Shown here in pieces: positions 53,125-61,811 of a stretch of 64,000 bases of DNA. Origin of the DNA: Prevotella sp. GTDB lineage: Bacteria; Bacteroidota; Bacteroidia; Bacteroidales; Bacteroidaceae. Every line of letters starts with the position of its first letter. Positions within the stretch are counted from its first letter, which is position 1. The notes beneath the pieces were generated by a model. That model ran no database searches and was not told the origin of the DNA. It worked only from the letters and a program-made list of their open reading frames with translations. Location of the stretch: the NCBI GenBank assembly GCA_017428925.1, contig JAFRPY010000010.1, forward strand, positions 1 to 64,000. The letters run 5' to 3'. The translations under genes were made by a program, and so were the position numbers.

Positions 53125-54993
53125 ATGAAACAAAAAAAACAGAAAAAGGAAACTCCTCGCTTCAAAGGTGTTGCCAAGTCCGGTCTCTATAATGCCATTG
53201 TCTGGGCAGCCGGTCTGGCGATTATCGCTTTCGCCCTGCTCTTTTTTGAGAGCAATTTTTTATGGAAGGCGCAGGAGTTGAATCTTTTTCAGCACACAAG
53301 TCTCTTCTTCAAGCAGCAAATGGTGGTGCCCGGTGGAATGCTCACCTATCTCGGTACCTTTCTCACCGAGTTCTTCTATTATCCCTGGTTGGGCGTTCTG
53401 ATTCTCATCGGATGCTGGCTTTTAGTGATGTGGTTGACCAAACGCGCCTTCAGCATTCCGGGCAAATGGGCGCTGCTGATGTTTGTCCCCGTCGTTTTGC
53501 TGCTGCTGACCATCGTCGATTTGGGCTATTGGATATATTTGCTCAAATTGCGTGGACACTTCTTTGTTGCCACTTTAGGCACGCTGTTTGTCGTTTTCAT
53601 GTTATGGATTTTCCGCTCATTGCCGCGCAAATATCATCTCAGGGCCGTCTTCCTGGTTTTCACTGCAGTGGTGGGATATCCGCTGGCCGGAATTTATGGT
53701 CTGGCCGCAACCTTGTTGATGGCCATTCTTTCATGGCGGATCGAGACGAAAACATGGAGTGTCGTCTATAGTCTGCTGGCCGTGCTTACCGTGGTGGCCG
53801 TTCCGCTGTTCTGTTACAGGTATCTCTATTATGAGATTAACCAGGCCAATATTTATTGGGCAGAGCTGCCCCTGTTTTTTATTCAGGAAGAATACCATCA
53901 GTATTACATTCCCTACTATCTGCTCGCCCTTTTCTATGTCATTCTTGCCGTCACTTACCGACAAGACTGGAAAACGGAAACGGCAAAACCCATACGCTGG
54001 CTGCTGGCCCAGGCCGCTCTGTTGGCCATTCTCGTGGTTGGCACCTACAAAGGTTGGTTCAAAGACGAGAATTTCCACCACGAACTGGCGATGCAGCATT
54101 GTGTGGAGCACCTCGACTGGGAAGGTGTACTTTCTGAGGCTTCCCGTCAACATGACGAGCCCACCCGTTCCATTGTCATGATGAAAAATCTTGCCCTGGC
54201 CCGTCTCGGTCGGCAGGGCAACGAAATGTATGCCTACAAGAACGGATCCAAGGAATACAATGCTCCCTTCAAGTTCCGTTTGCTGATGGTCATTGGGCCG
54301 ATGATCTACTACCAATACGGCATGACCAACTACAGCATGCGTTACAGCACCGAGATGGGCGTGGAATTCGAGTGGCGCGCCGAATACTTTAAGAATCTCA
54401 GCCGTTGTGCGCTGCTCAATGGTGAATGGCAGGTGGCCCGCAAATACATCAACCAGTTGAAACAAACCACCTTCCACCGGAAATGGGCCGCAGAGATGGA
54501 ACAGCTGATTGGCCATCCTGAAAAAATCGCGGAAAACCGCGAGATGGCCCCCATCACCCACATGATGCACTACGAAAACAGACTGTTTTCCGACGGCGGA
54601 TATGTGGAACGCGCAATCATGACCCACCTGGCCGCTCTCCGCGAGGTCGACGATCCCTATTTCCAGGAACAGGCTTTGCTCGCATCGATGTGGTCGCTGA
54701 ACCCGCAGATTTTCTGGTATCATTTCAGCCGTTATGTGAAAATGCACCCCAAACAGGCCATTCCCGTCCACTATCAGGAGGCAGCCTATCTGTATGGTGT
54801 GCTGGCCGACAATCCCAATGTCGATAAATTCCCGATAGACGCCAGCGTGAAAGAAAAATATTCACGCTTCGACCAGACCATGGCCCAATACGACGGGAAG
54901 GACATCAAGGAAGTGCAAGAAGCGACGGAACAGTTGTTTGGTGACACCTTTTTCTATCAGTATTATCTCATGTCTAACCTCCCAGAATATTAA
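53125..54993 (+). CDS. Multi-pass membrane protein of the DUF6057 type
   Basis: 622 residues. A basic start, nine to ten membrane segments to about residue 315 (including LNLFQHTSLFFKQQMVVPGGMLTYLGTFLTEFFYYPWLG), and a soluble C-terminal half with TPR-like helices (LARLGRQGNEMYAYKNGS, GEWQVARKYINQLKQT). Such proteins occur in Bacteroidota without a known function. The gene is followed after six bases by the lipoprotein with beta-propeller and haem motif, so the two probably act together at the envelope. Confidence 0.7.
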   Translation: MKQKKQKKETPRFKGVAKSGLYNAIVWAAGLAIIAFALLFFESNFLWKAQELNLFQHTSLFFKQQMVVPGGMLTYLGTFLTEFFYYPWLGVLILIGCWLLVMWLTKRAFSIPGKWALLMFVPVVLLLLTIVDLGYWIYLLKLRGHFFVATLGTLFVVFMLWIFRSLPRKYHLRAVFLVFTAVVGYPLAGIYGLAATLLMAILSWRIETKTWSVVYSLLAVLTVVAVPLFCYRYLYYEINQANIYWAELPLFFIQEEYHQYYIPYYLLALFYVILAVTYRQDWKTETAKPIRWLLAQAALLAILVVGTYKGWFKDENFHHELAMQHCVEHLDWEGVLSEASRQHDEPTRSIVMMKNLALARLGRQGNEMYAYKNGSKEYNAPFKFRLLMVIGPMIYYQYGMTNYSMRYSTEMGVEFEWRAEYFKNLSRCALLNGEWQVARKYINQLKQTTFHRKWAAEMEQLIGHPEKIAENREMAPITHMMHYENRLFSDGGYVERAIMTHLAALREVDDPYFQEQALLASMWSLNPQIFWYHFSRYVKMHPKQAIPVHYQEAAYLYGVLADNPNVDKFPIDASVKEKYSRFDQTMAQYDGKDIKEVQEATEQLFGDTFFYQYYLMSNLPEY

Positions 54994-54999
54994 TCGTAT

Positions 55000-56535
55000 A
55001 TGAAAACAAATATATCACTCTTCAAGTACCACATACCATTTTCTCCCTCCCTCATAGGGAGGGTAGGGGTGGGTCTTTTTATTCTACTCCTTACCTCCTG
55101 CGGTCAGGTCTCGGTGCCCACCGAATATAAGCAGTCGGACAAATATCCCAAGATTTATCCCGACTATGTGAACGTGACCGTTCCGGTGAACATTGCCCCG
55201 CTGACGTTTATGCCCGAAAATTCTGCCGACGGCATGATTGCACGCTACAGTGCAGGCGATGTGGAAGTGGTCTATGAGGATAAAATGCAACCCACCGCCG
55301 ACGAATGGCACCAGCTGACAGAGAAGGCGAGGGGAGGGGCTATCGAGGTGGATGTCTTCACACGCGCCGCCGACCAGTGGACGCGCCACAAACCTTTCCA
55401 CATCTATGTGTCGCCCGACTCCATCGATCCCTACATCAGCTATCGTCTGATTGCGCCATCCTTCGTCTCCTACGAGGCCTTGACCATCAACCAGCGCTGT
55501 CTGGAAAACTACGACGAGAGCGTGATTTATGATAACATGCTGTGCAGTTTCGAGAAAGACGGCCAGTGCATCAACTGCCACCACTACCAGTCGTACAACC
55601 CCGACCGCATGCAGTTTCATGCCCGCCAGTTCAATGGCGGCACCGTCATCGCCATCGACGGGCAGTTGGACAAAATCAACATGAGGAGCGATTCCATCCT
55701 CGCGGCCGGTGTCTATCCCGCCTGGCACCCCACGCTCAACTTCATCGTCTATGCCACCGACAAGACCTTCCAGAACTTTCACATCACCGATGCCAACAAG
55801 ATAGAAGTCTACGACCTGGCGAGCGACATCATTGCCTACGATATCGACAAGAACGAGGTGACCAACCTGGAAAACGACACCACGGAGTTTGAGGTCTTCC
55901 CCTGCTGGGCTCCCGACGGCAAGACGCTCTACTACTGCAGTGCCCATTTTGAGTTCCAGGACACGGCACATTCAAAAAGCGTGGAGATAATCCACAGATA
56001 CCAGGATTTCAAATACAATATCTACAAGAAAAGTTTCGATCCTGAAACCCGTCAGTTCGGCCCCAGAGAGCTGGTCTACGATGCTTCGGCCAACAATCAA
56101 AGTGCCACACTGCCGCGTGTCTCACCCGATGGTCGCTATCTGCATTTCACAGCCGGAAAATTCGGGTATTTCCACATCTGGCACCACGATGCCGACATCT
56201 GGTCGCTCGACCTTCAGACTGGCGACGTAAGGCCCATGTCGGAAATCAACTCCCCCGACACCGAGAGTTATCATTCATGGTCGAGCAACGGCCGATGGGT
56301 CATCGTGAGCAGCCGCAGATACGACGGCACGTTCACCAGGCCGTTTATTGCGCATATTGATGCGAACGGAAAGGGCACGAAGCCTTTCGAACTGCCCTCT
56401 GCCGACCCCGACTATCACCGCCAGTTCATGCGCAGTTACAACATTCCCGAATTTATGCGCGGCCCGGTAACCATCACCCCCCATGAATTTGCCGACATCC
56501 TCAAAGGTGAAGCCCTCACCGTGAAGTATAAATAA
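55000..56535 (+). CDS. Beta-propeller (PD40/TolB-like) lipoprotein with haem-c motif
   Basis: 511 residues. Lipoprotein signal with lipobox LLTSC (Cys34); part of the signal (SPSLIGRVGVG, residues 15-25) is encoded by a dispersed DNA repeat. A CxxCH haem c attachment motif stands at 190-194 (CINCH). PD40/TolB-like propeller blades follow (FPCWAPDGKTLYYCS, LPRVSPDGRYLHFT, SWSSNGRWVIVSSRR). It resembles Bacteroidota proteins labelled TolB-like or cytochrome c biogenesis proteins. Probably surface or periplasmic; role unknown. Second gene of a pair with the DUF6057-type membrane protein. Confidence 0.75.
   Translation: MKTNISLFKYHIPFSPSLIGRVGVGLFILLLTSCGQVSVPTEYKQSDKYPKIYPDYVNVTVPVNIAPLTFMPENSADGMIARYSAGDVEVVYEDKMQPTADEWHQLTEKARGGAIEVDVFTRAADQWTRHKPFHIYVSPDSIDPYISYRLIAPSFVSYEALTINQRCLENYDESVIYDNMLCSFEKDGQCINCHHYQSYNPDRMQFHARQFNGGTVIAIDGQLDKINMRSDSILAAGVYPAWHPTLNFIVYATDKTFQNFHITDANKIEVYDLASDIIAYDIDKNEVTNLENDTTEFEVFPCWAPDGKTLYYCSAHFEFQDTAHSKSVEIIHRYQDFKYNIYKKSFDPETRQFGPRELVYDASANNQSATLPRVSPDGRYLHFTAGKFGYFHIWHHDADIWSLDLQTGDVRPMSEINSPDTESYHSWSSNGRWVIVSSRRYDGTFTRPFIAHIDANGKGTKPFELPSADPDYHRQFMRSYNIPEFMRGPVTITPHEFADILKGEALTVKYK
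55043..55075. repeat. Dispersed G/C-run palindromic repeat, copy 3, inside a signal peptide
   Basis: CTCCCTCCC-TCATA-GGGAGGGTAGGGGTGGGT. It reads in frame through the signal peptide of the haem lipoprotein, encoding SPSLIGRVGVG. The same family as copies near 16.4, 25.8 and 56.7 kb. Confidence 0.85.
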
Positions 56536-56599
56536 TAGGTTTTTAGGCGTTTCATGAGTCTGGGATTACAGGTGTTCTTGCAAATGATAAGCTTTTGCA

Positions 56600-56665
56600 A
56601 AGTAATTTAGTCTAAATTGCTAAGTAATTTAGTCTAATTTACTAAGTAATTTAGTCTAATTTACT
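56600..56665. repeat. Three tandem 22-base AT-rich repeats
   Basis: The unit AAGTAATTTAGTCTAATTTACT is present three times with one variant copy (first ends AAATTGCT). It is partly palindromic (AGTAATTTAG/TAATTTACT). It lies between the lipoprotein gene and a strong hairpin. Confidence 0.8.
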
Positions 56666-56673
56666 TTTACGCA

Positions 56674-56703
56674 TTCGGGCGGATTTCGAAAAATCCGCCC
56701 GAA
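56674..56703. terminator. Terminator-like hairpin between convergent genes
   Basis: TTCGGGCGGATTT faces AAATCCGCCCGAA (13-base perfect stem, loop CGAA). No long T run follows on the plus strand. It separates the lipoprotein gene from the convergent GH30 gene. Confidence 0.75.
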
Positions 56704-56722
56704 CCGAGTATTTTGTATTCAT

Positions 56723-56757
56723 CCTACCCTCTTTTGGGAAGGGTAGGGGTGGGGTTT
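56723..56757. repeat. Dispersed G/C-run palindromic repeat, copy 4
   Basis: CTACCCTC-TTTTGG-GAAGGGTAGGGGTGGGG, in the same orientation as copy 3, just before the stop codon of the convergent GH30 gene. Confidence 0.75.
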
Positions 56758-56760
56758 ACA

Positions 56761-58296
56761 TCAACGGAAAACCTTTCTCGACGAGCCGTCGGCGCTCTTC
56801 TCGATACACAGGCCTCTGGGATCGTTCAAACGACGGCCCTGCAGGTCGTAATACGTCTTCGGTCCGTCGGCACTGGTCTGCTTCACCTCCTCAATGGCCG
56901 TGCTGGCCCTGTCGATCGTGAAGATATAGGTGTTCAGGCTCTGTGCAGGCATGTCATAAATCAATTCGCCTGATTCCGCAATCTCGAGGTCCGACTTTTG
57001 GCAGAGGTTCTCGCTCTCGTTGCCAGTCGACAACCACAGCGTACCGCTCTTCACGTTGTAGGGCAGTACAATTTTCAGGTCACGGGATTTTTCAGTGGCA
57101 TTGATAGCCATGACGATGATGGAGTCGCCCTTGATGTATGCCGAGAACTGATAGTCTTGTGCCACGCCTTCATCCGTGCGTCCTGCCTCAGCATCTCTCT
57201 CCGTCAGCAAACGGGTGGAGCCGGTGACGTTCTTCGCGAAGTGTGACATCACGTAGGCACGGGGCAGCAACTTGTTCTTTGTCTTGTTTGCATCACCATA
57301 TTTTGCCTCGCCCGTGCTGATGAATGCCCAGTGGGCGCGCAGATACCAGTAGATGTAGCCCGTGCAGCCAGACAGCATGCACTCGTTCAGCTCTTCGGCA
57401 AAAATCAGGTTCTCATACCATGTGGGCACTGCACCTGTATTGTCGGTCACAGAGTGTTCGGTCATCCACAACTCCTTGCCGTACTTGAGAGGAAGAACAC
57501 CTGCAGGTTTCATATACTGGAGGGGCATGTGGCCGTAGAGGTGGCCTGCCACGATGTCAACCTGTTCGCGGCAGGTTTCGTCTACCATCAGCGGGTCGGT
57601 GTAGTCCTTGTTGAAGCCCAGCGGCTCCGCACTGATCAGGCGTACGCCGGGATTGGCCTCGCGGTCGAGCATATAGGCATAGTTTTTCACCAGCGTTACC
57701 AGATCCTGCGGATCATAGAGACAGCCGGAATAGCTTACCCACCAGTCGGGCTCGTTCTGCAGTGAGACGGCATCTACGGCAACCCCCTTGTCCTTCATCC
57801 ATTTCAGGAAAGTGTTCAGCCACGGGAAAAACTTGCTGTAGCAGTCGGGGCGCAGTTTGCCGCGCTGATTGCCCTGGTCGTCGGAATTTCCGCCCTGAGA
57901 CGTGCCGTTGGTCTTGTATTCACCTGGGGGCGACCAGGGTGTGCCGAAGACGATTCCGCCGCGCTGCTTGACGATTTTGGCGGAGGGCAGCGAGCCGTTC
58001 CAGTCGTAGGGGGTGTCCCAGTTGCCCCATTCTTTCACTTTGACATCACCCTCGAAGTTGGGTGAAATCTCCATGCGCAAGATGTTGAGCCCAATTTCTG
58101 ACTCGTCACCATAGAGCAGTTTCACGGGTTGGGTGTCGTTGGCGTAAGGCTCCATAGCACCGAAACAGCTGGCACCGCCGAAGCCCGTGATGGTTTGTTT
58201 TTTTGTATTATTCACTGTTAAAACCGTGCGCGGTTTTGCGGCTTGGCTGCCCATAGCGACAGTTATCGCTAAAAACAATGTAAAAATCTTTTTCAT
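56761..58296 (-). CDS. Glycoside hydrolase family 30 xylanase/glucosidase
   Basis: 511 residues: signal peptide (1-20), a GH30 (beta/alpha)8 barrel with acid/base Glu182 (SLQNEPDW) and nucleophile Glu280 (WMTEHSV), a beta domain (380-465), and a short C-terminal tail (TYYDLQGRRLNDPRG) of the kind seen on exported Prevotella enzymes. The family includes beta-1,6-glucanases, glucosylceramidases and glucuronoxylanases; neighbouring GH10-like and CBM proteins point to xylan. No Arg-rich glucuronate pocket could be assigned by eye. It is the last gene of this part of the locus, probably cotranscribed with the DUF3857 fragment. Confidence 0.88.
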   Translation of the reverse strand: MKKIFTLFLAITVAMGSQAAKPRTVLTVNNTKKQTITGFGGASCFGAMEPYANDTQPVKLLYGDESEIGLNILRMEISPNFEGDVKVKEWGNWDTPYDWNGSLPSAKIVKQRGGIVFGTPWSPPGEYKTNGTSQGGNSDDQGNQRGKLRPDCYSKFFPWLNTFLKWMKDKGVAVDAVSLQNEPDWWVSYSGCLYDPQDLVTLVKNYAYMLDREANPGVRLISAEPLGFNKDYTDPLMVDETCREQVDIVAGHLYGHMPLQYMKPAGVLPLKYGKELWMTEHSVTDNTGAVPTWYENLIFAEELNECMLSGCTGYIYWYLRAHWAFISTGEAKYGDANKTKNKLLPRAYVMSHFAKNVTGSTRLLTERDAEAGRTDEGVAQDYQFSAYIKGDSIIVMAINATEKSRDLKIVLPYNVKSGTLWLSTGNESENLCQKSDLEIAESGELIYDMPAQSLNTYIFTIDRASTAIEEVKQTSADGPKTYYDLQGRRLNDPRGLCIEKSADGSSRKVFR

Positions 58297-58302
58297 TTTT
58301 TC

Positions 58303-58356
58303 AATTTCTCATTTTCTCCAATTCTCATTTTCTCCAATTCTCATTTTCCCCATTTC
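58303..58356. repeat. Short tandem AT-rich repeats between GH30 and DUF3857 genes
   Basis: The unit AATTCTCATTTTCTCC and variants occur three to four times. Read on the minus strand it is the AATGAGAAAATGGAGAA type of repeat common in these genomes; it occupies the whole gap. Confidence 0.7.
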
Positions 58357-59274
58357 TCACCTCACCCTCAGATGCGTATGTCCTTTCGGCATATTCACGG
58401 GAATGGCGACGTCGGCCATCTTGATATGGCTGGTAAAGGGTGCAATCAGTTCAGGAGCCTGGTCGGCAGGGAGGATATAGTCGCCTACAGCCAGATAATG
58501 GTTCGTCGGGAATGACTTTCCCTTTTTCAGGTCGGGCCTGTTGGTGTCGTATGCCAGTCGGCCTTCCTTCACGCCCGTCTTGATGAGTTGGTTGATGGGT
58601 ACATTCATGTTGAACTGCAGGAAGGCAGGAATATCGATGTCGAATTTTGAGCGCACCGTGGGGATGCAGTCCTGGAACACCCAGTCGTAGAGGAACGTGG
58701 GGCGCGGACTGGTGATGCCATATTGGTATTCGATGATGCTGCCGGCCTGCACATCGGGCACGGCGACGTGCACCACCATGTAGTTGTCGTCCACGCGCTC
58801 GCTGACAAATGCACTGGTATTTATGTTCCTTTTTTCCACCTTTCCCTTCTCGTTCTTGGTGAATACCTTAACCTTCAGGTCCGTCAGTTCGTCGTAGACA
58901 TTCTTGTCGTCAGGAGAAAAATAGGTGATGTCGATGTCGGCATGACGGGCTCCCTCAGGCTTCAGAATCTTTGTGCGGAGGCGAAACTCATACTTTACCA
59001 GGATGTTGCCTTCATCAACCTGGTTTTTACCAAAATCCGAAATATTGTCGCTGCTGACATCGGAACTGTTCCTGTTGAAATTAGACACCTGGTCGGAAAT
59101 CTGATACGTTGCCTTCATCGTCTTGCACAGGATGACGGCATCGGCATCGACGCCATTACCCCAATCGTTGTATTCCCATTCCTGCGTCGACGGCTTGCCG
59201 AATTTCTCGTTGGGCAACTGTGCATTAGCCATGCTTCCGCAGGCAAGAAATGCAATCAACAACAATAGTTTCAT
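58357..59274 (-). CDS. DUF3857 domain protein, short form
   Basis: 305 residues with a signal peptide (1-18, ending ANAQ). The DUF3857 N-terminal beta domain is present (EFRLRTKILKPEGARHADIDI, ERVDDNYMVVHVAVPDVQAGSIIEYQYGITSPRPTFLYDWVFQDCIPTVRSKF split across the domain). The usual transglutaminase-like domain and membrane part that bring relatives to about 650 residues are missing. The frame ends in repeat DNA, so it may be 3'-truncated or a stand-alone DUF3857 form. Role unknown; position within a xylan locus is noted. Confidence 0.7.
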   Translation of the reverse strand: MKLLLLIAFLACGSMANAQLPNEKFGKPSTQEWEYNDWGNGVDADAVILCKTMKATYQISDQVSNFNRNSSDVSSDNISDFGKNQVDEGNILVKYEFRLRTKILKPEGARHADIDITYFSPDDKNVYDELTDLKVKVFTKNEKGKVEKRNINTSAFVSERVDDNYMVVHVAVPDVQAGSIIEYQYGITSPRPTFLYDWVFQDCIPTVRSKFDIDIPAFLQFNMNVPINQLIKTGVKEGRLAYDTNRPDLKKGKSFPTNHYLAVGDYILPADQAPELIAPFTSHIKMADVAIPVNMPKGHTHLRVR

Positions 59275-59337
59275 GTGAGTTAGGTTCTTTAACTGAACAT
59301 TAATAAATTATTTGTACCATCGTTGACTTGAATATCT

Positions 59338-59380
59338 CGTGCGTCACGTTCCGTTTTTTGTAGCGGAAGCGCGACGCACG
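59338..59380. terminator. Hairpin after the duplicated-CBM gene
   Basis: CGTGCGTC faces GACGCACG, with further imperfect pairing inside (CGTTCCG/CGGAAGCG). No T run on the minus side, so a processing or attenuation role is possible. Confidence 0.4.
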
Positions 59381-59424
59381 ATGATTTTTATTTACCCTCT
59401 ATGGAATAGAGAGAAAAGGTTTTC

Positions 59425-61749
59425 TTATTTTGCAATGTACTTGTTGCCATTCATGATAACGATGCCCTTGTAGCCCTTAGATACACGCTGACCGGCAAGG
59501 TTATAGGTAGCGGTAGAAACCTTCTTGCCAGATACTACCGTGCTGATGCCACTGGCCTGCTCAGGATTACCCTTGTTCACCTTAATCCAGAAGTTTGCAT
59601 CACCCTCACCATTGATCAGGTTCTCCATGGTCTTACCTTCTGCGTTAAGAGCTTCGTCTTTCAGATACCACTGAACGTCCTTAATGTAGTAATCGCAGGC
59701 TTCCTTGATTTCAGCCATATTGAAGACAATCGACCTCATACCGTCGTCACCGGCAGGAACAGTAAATTCTTGTTCGAAATCTTGCCATTCTTCAGTGAAA
59801 TTAACATCACCAATAGCCTGCCAGTTGAGGTAAGTGCAAGGTTTGCCGTCATTGCCCATCTTATGTGCTTGAGTGCTGGTACGAGCAACCTTCGATGCCT
59901 TATACTTGAACTTGATAATAGTCGCCTCGTTGGCCTTAAGATCGCGGTTGGCGGCAATCCAGAACTGGTTGTCCCAAGGCTGACCAGTACCTTCTTGTTC
60001 TTCTATGAGATTACCATCATTATCCTTTCCACGCCAGTCACGCTCTGTACCATTTACCACGTTCTCTGTCGTGTTTGTTACGATAGCAACAGGCTCTGCA
60101 TCGGCCTCACCTTCGATTTTGATAAACTGTATAGAATTCCACCCAGTATCAACCGAAACCTTCCATACACCAGCGGCAGGGAGTTTAATCTCAGCATTTG
60201 ATTTTGCCTCATAGTCAACCCAATTTTCGTCATTCTTAATTGTTTCCTTAGGATTGATGGTGGCACCCAAGAATGCACTATTGTTGCCGCGAATGGTTGA
60301 AATCTTCACCACGTTTACCCAGGTATCCTGCTTACCCTCTGTACCAACGGTTCCAACGAACGTACCATTGCCGTCGTCAACTAACTCAATAGCGTTGTCG
60401 TAGTCATATTCAAGACCTGTAGACGTGTTAGCAGAAGCAACGAACCAACCTTCATCCAGCTTCATGGTCTCCCAAGAGAGGTCGTCGAAGTAGAACACGT
60501 TAGGCTCCTGAGGATTCTCAATCGTTGACTCTGCGCACAGGTTGAATGCGAGAGACCAACCATTAGCCTGATCATCATTGATTGTGATGGTCTTTTCAAA
60601 GTCCTGCCACTCAGTGGTGAAGTTCACGTCGCCAGCAGCATTCCAGAACAAGTAGTCAGATGGATTCTTCTTGTGGATCTGGGTAGCAGCCTTGGCTGCT
60701 TTCTGTGCCTTATAGCGGAACTTAATCTTTACCTGTGTACCTGACTTCCAACCCTGTGGCGACTGAATCCAGAACTGGTTTGACCACTGGATAGAATTGT
60801 TATCAGGGTTAGGAGCTTCAATAGCAGCAATCTGGTCAACATGAACGGCGAATACATGGTTGCTTGGATTTCCTGCTTCTTCTTCGATGTCAGCTGGGAA
60901 TGGACGTGCACGAGGACTATCTTCATTGATAACGGTGTTCTGATCATCATAGTTGCGACCCATGGTCAGCGCCCATGCGCAGATTTCACCAGTGCGGTCA
61001 CCTCTCCAGTTGGCGTTGATACCATCTGTCTGCTCAAGTGACCATGCGGGCCATGCACCAAACTCTGCATCACCCATATATTTGCTAGTGGTTGCTTCAC
61101 CAGTGATAATAGGATTACCATCGTCGGTGAGCCACTGCTGCCATGTAGTGGGACGCTGGGCCTTTGCATTGTGACCAACGATAACATACTTCCATTCAAT
61201 GGTTGCAGTGCAAGTACCTGGCTTAGCGGTAATCCAACATTCGGAACCACCAACATTGTTATATTCCCATTCTACCTCGGCCCATTCTGTACCGATAGGT
61301 ACTTGTGCACTGATTGTTCCACCTGACCAGTTCCATGACAAATCGATACCAATCGTACAAGCTTCAGAAGCTTTTACCATGGCCTTTACCGTATAAGAGC
61401 CATCAAGTTCTGTTGCAAAATTACCTGAGATGTGATACTGATGCCAATACGGGCCAGCTCCTGTTACTTTCTGATACTCTGTTCCATTATTGGTCGAAGT
61501 AGTACCAGCAGAAGACTCTCCGTCTTTCCATTTGCCGTCACCATCACCGTCAAGATTTGCCTGAGTTTCATACCTGTAGGTTGCACCGTAGTCTGTCATG
61601 ACACCGTCAACCCACTCAGGTACATAACCCATTACATAGAATGGGAAACCAGTGTAAGTGGAGAAGTCTTGTTCGACATCTTGTACCCACTCAGCCTTTG
61701 CCCCCAGGAAACATGCCATGAAAGCAAGGAGTGTAAAAATTTTCTTCAT
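59425..61749 (-). CDS. Secreted protein with duplicated carbohydrate-binding-like modules
   Basis: 774 residues, signal peptide 1-19. Two clearly homologous modules: NQFWIQSPQGWKSGTQVKIKF... (about 325-420) and NQFWIAANRDLKANEATIIKF... (about 620-710), each ending in a GDVNFT-EWQDFE strand, like CBM4/9-type beta-sandwiches. An N-terminal part (25-200) has a further beta-sandwich. The C terminus (TYNLAGQRVSKGYKGIVIMN) is a short sorting-type tail. No catalytic residues recognised. Within the xylan locus it is probably a secreted or surface xylan-binding protein. Confidence 0.75.
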   Translation of the reverse strand: MKKIFTLLAFMACFLGAKAEWVQDVEQDFSTYTGFPFYVMGYVPEWVDGVMTDYGATYRYETQANLDGDGDGKWKDGESSAGTTSTNNGTEYQKVTGAGPYWHQYHISGNFATELDGSYTVKAMVKASEACTIGIDLSWNWSGGTISAQVPIGTEWAEVEWEYNNVGGSECWITAKPGTCTATIEWKYVIVGHNAKAQRPTTWQQWLTDDGNPIITGEATTSKYMGDAEFGAWPAWSLEQTDGINANWRGDRTGEICAWALTMGRNYDDQNTVINEDSPRARPFPADIEEEAGNPSNHVFAVHVDQIAAIEAPNPDNNSIQWSNQFWIQSPQGWKSGTQVKIKFRYKAQKAAKAATQIHKKNPSDYLFWNAAGDVNFTTEWQDFEKTITINDDQANGWSLAFNLCAESTIENPQEPNVFYFDDLSWETMKLDEGWFVASANTSTGLEYDYDNAIELVDDGNGTFVGTVGTEGKQDTWVNVVKISTIRGNNSAFLGATINPKETIKNDENWVDYEAKSNAEIKLPAAGVWKVSVDTGWNSIQFIKIEGEADAEPVAIVTNTTENVVNGTERDWRGKDNDGNLIEEQEGTGQPWDNQFWIAANRDLKANEATIIKFKYKASKVARTSTQAHKMGNDGKPCTYLNWQAIGDVNFTEEWQDFEQEFTVPAGDDGMRSIVFNMAEIKEACDYYIKDVQWYLKDEALNAEGKTMENLINGEGDANFWIKVNKGNPEQASGISTVVSGKKVSTATYNLAGQRVSKGYKGIVIMNGNKYIAK

Positions 61750-61811
61750 AATAATAACAATTTAGATTAATAATAAATAGAAAAATAAATTATACTTTTT
61801 GTCTTGCATTT

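Noticed and set aside
53731-54771. A 346-residue open frame on the minus strand
   Set aside because: Antisense to the DUF6057-type gene, which has membrane segments and a promoter; no signal or domain in the antisense frame.
55084-55971. A 295-residue minus-strand frame
   Set aside because: Antisense to the haem lipoprotein, which carries lipobox, CxxCH and propeller motifs.
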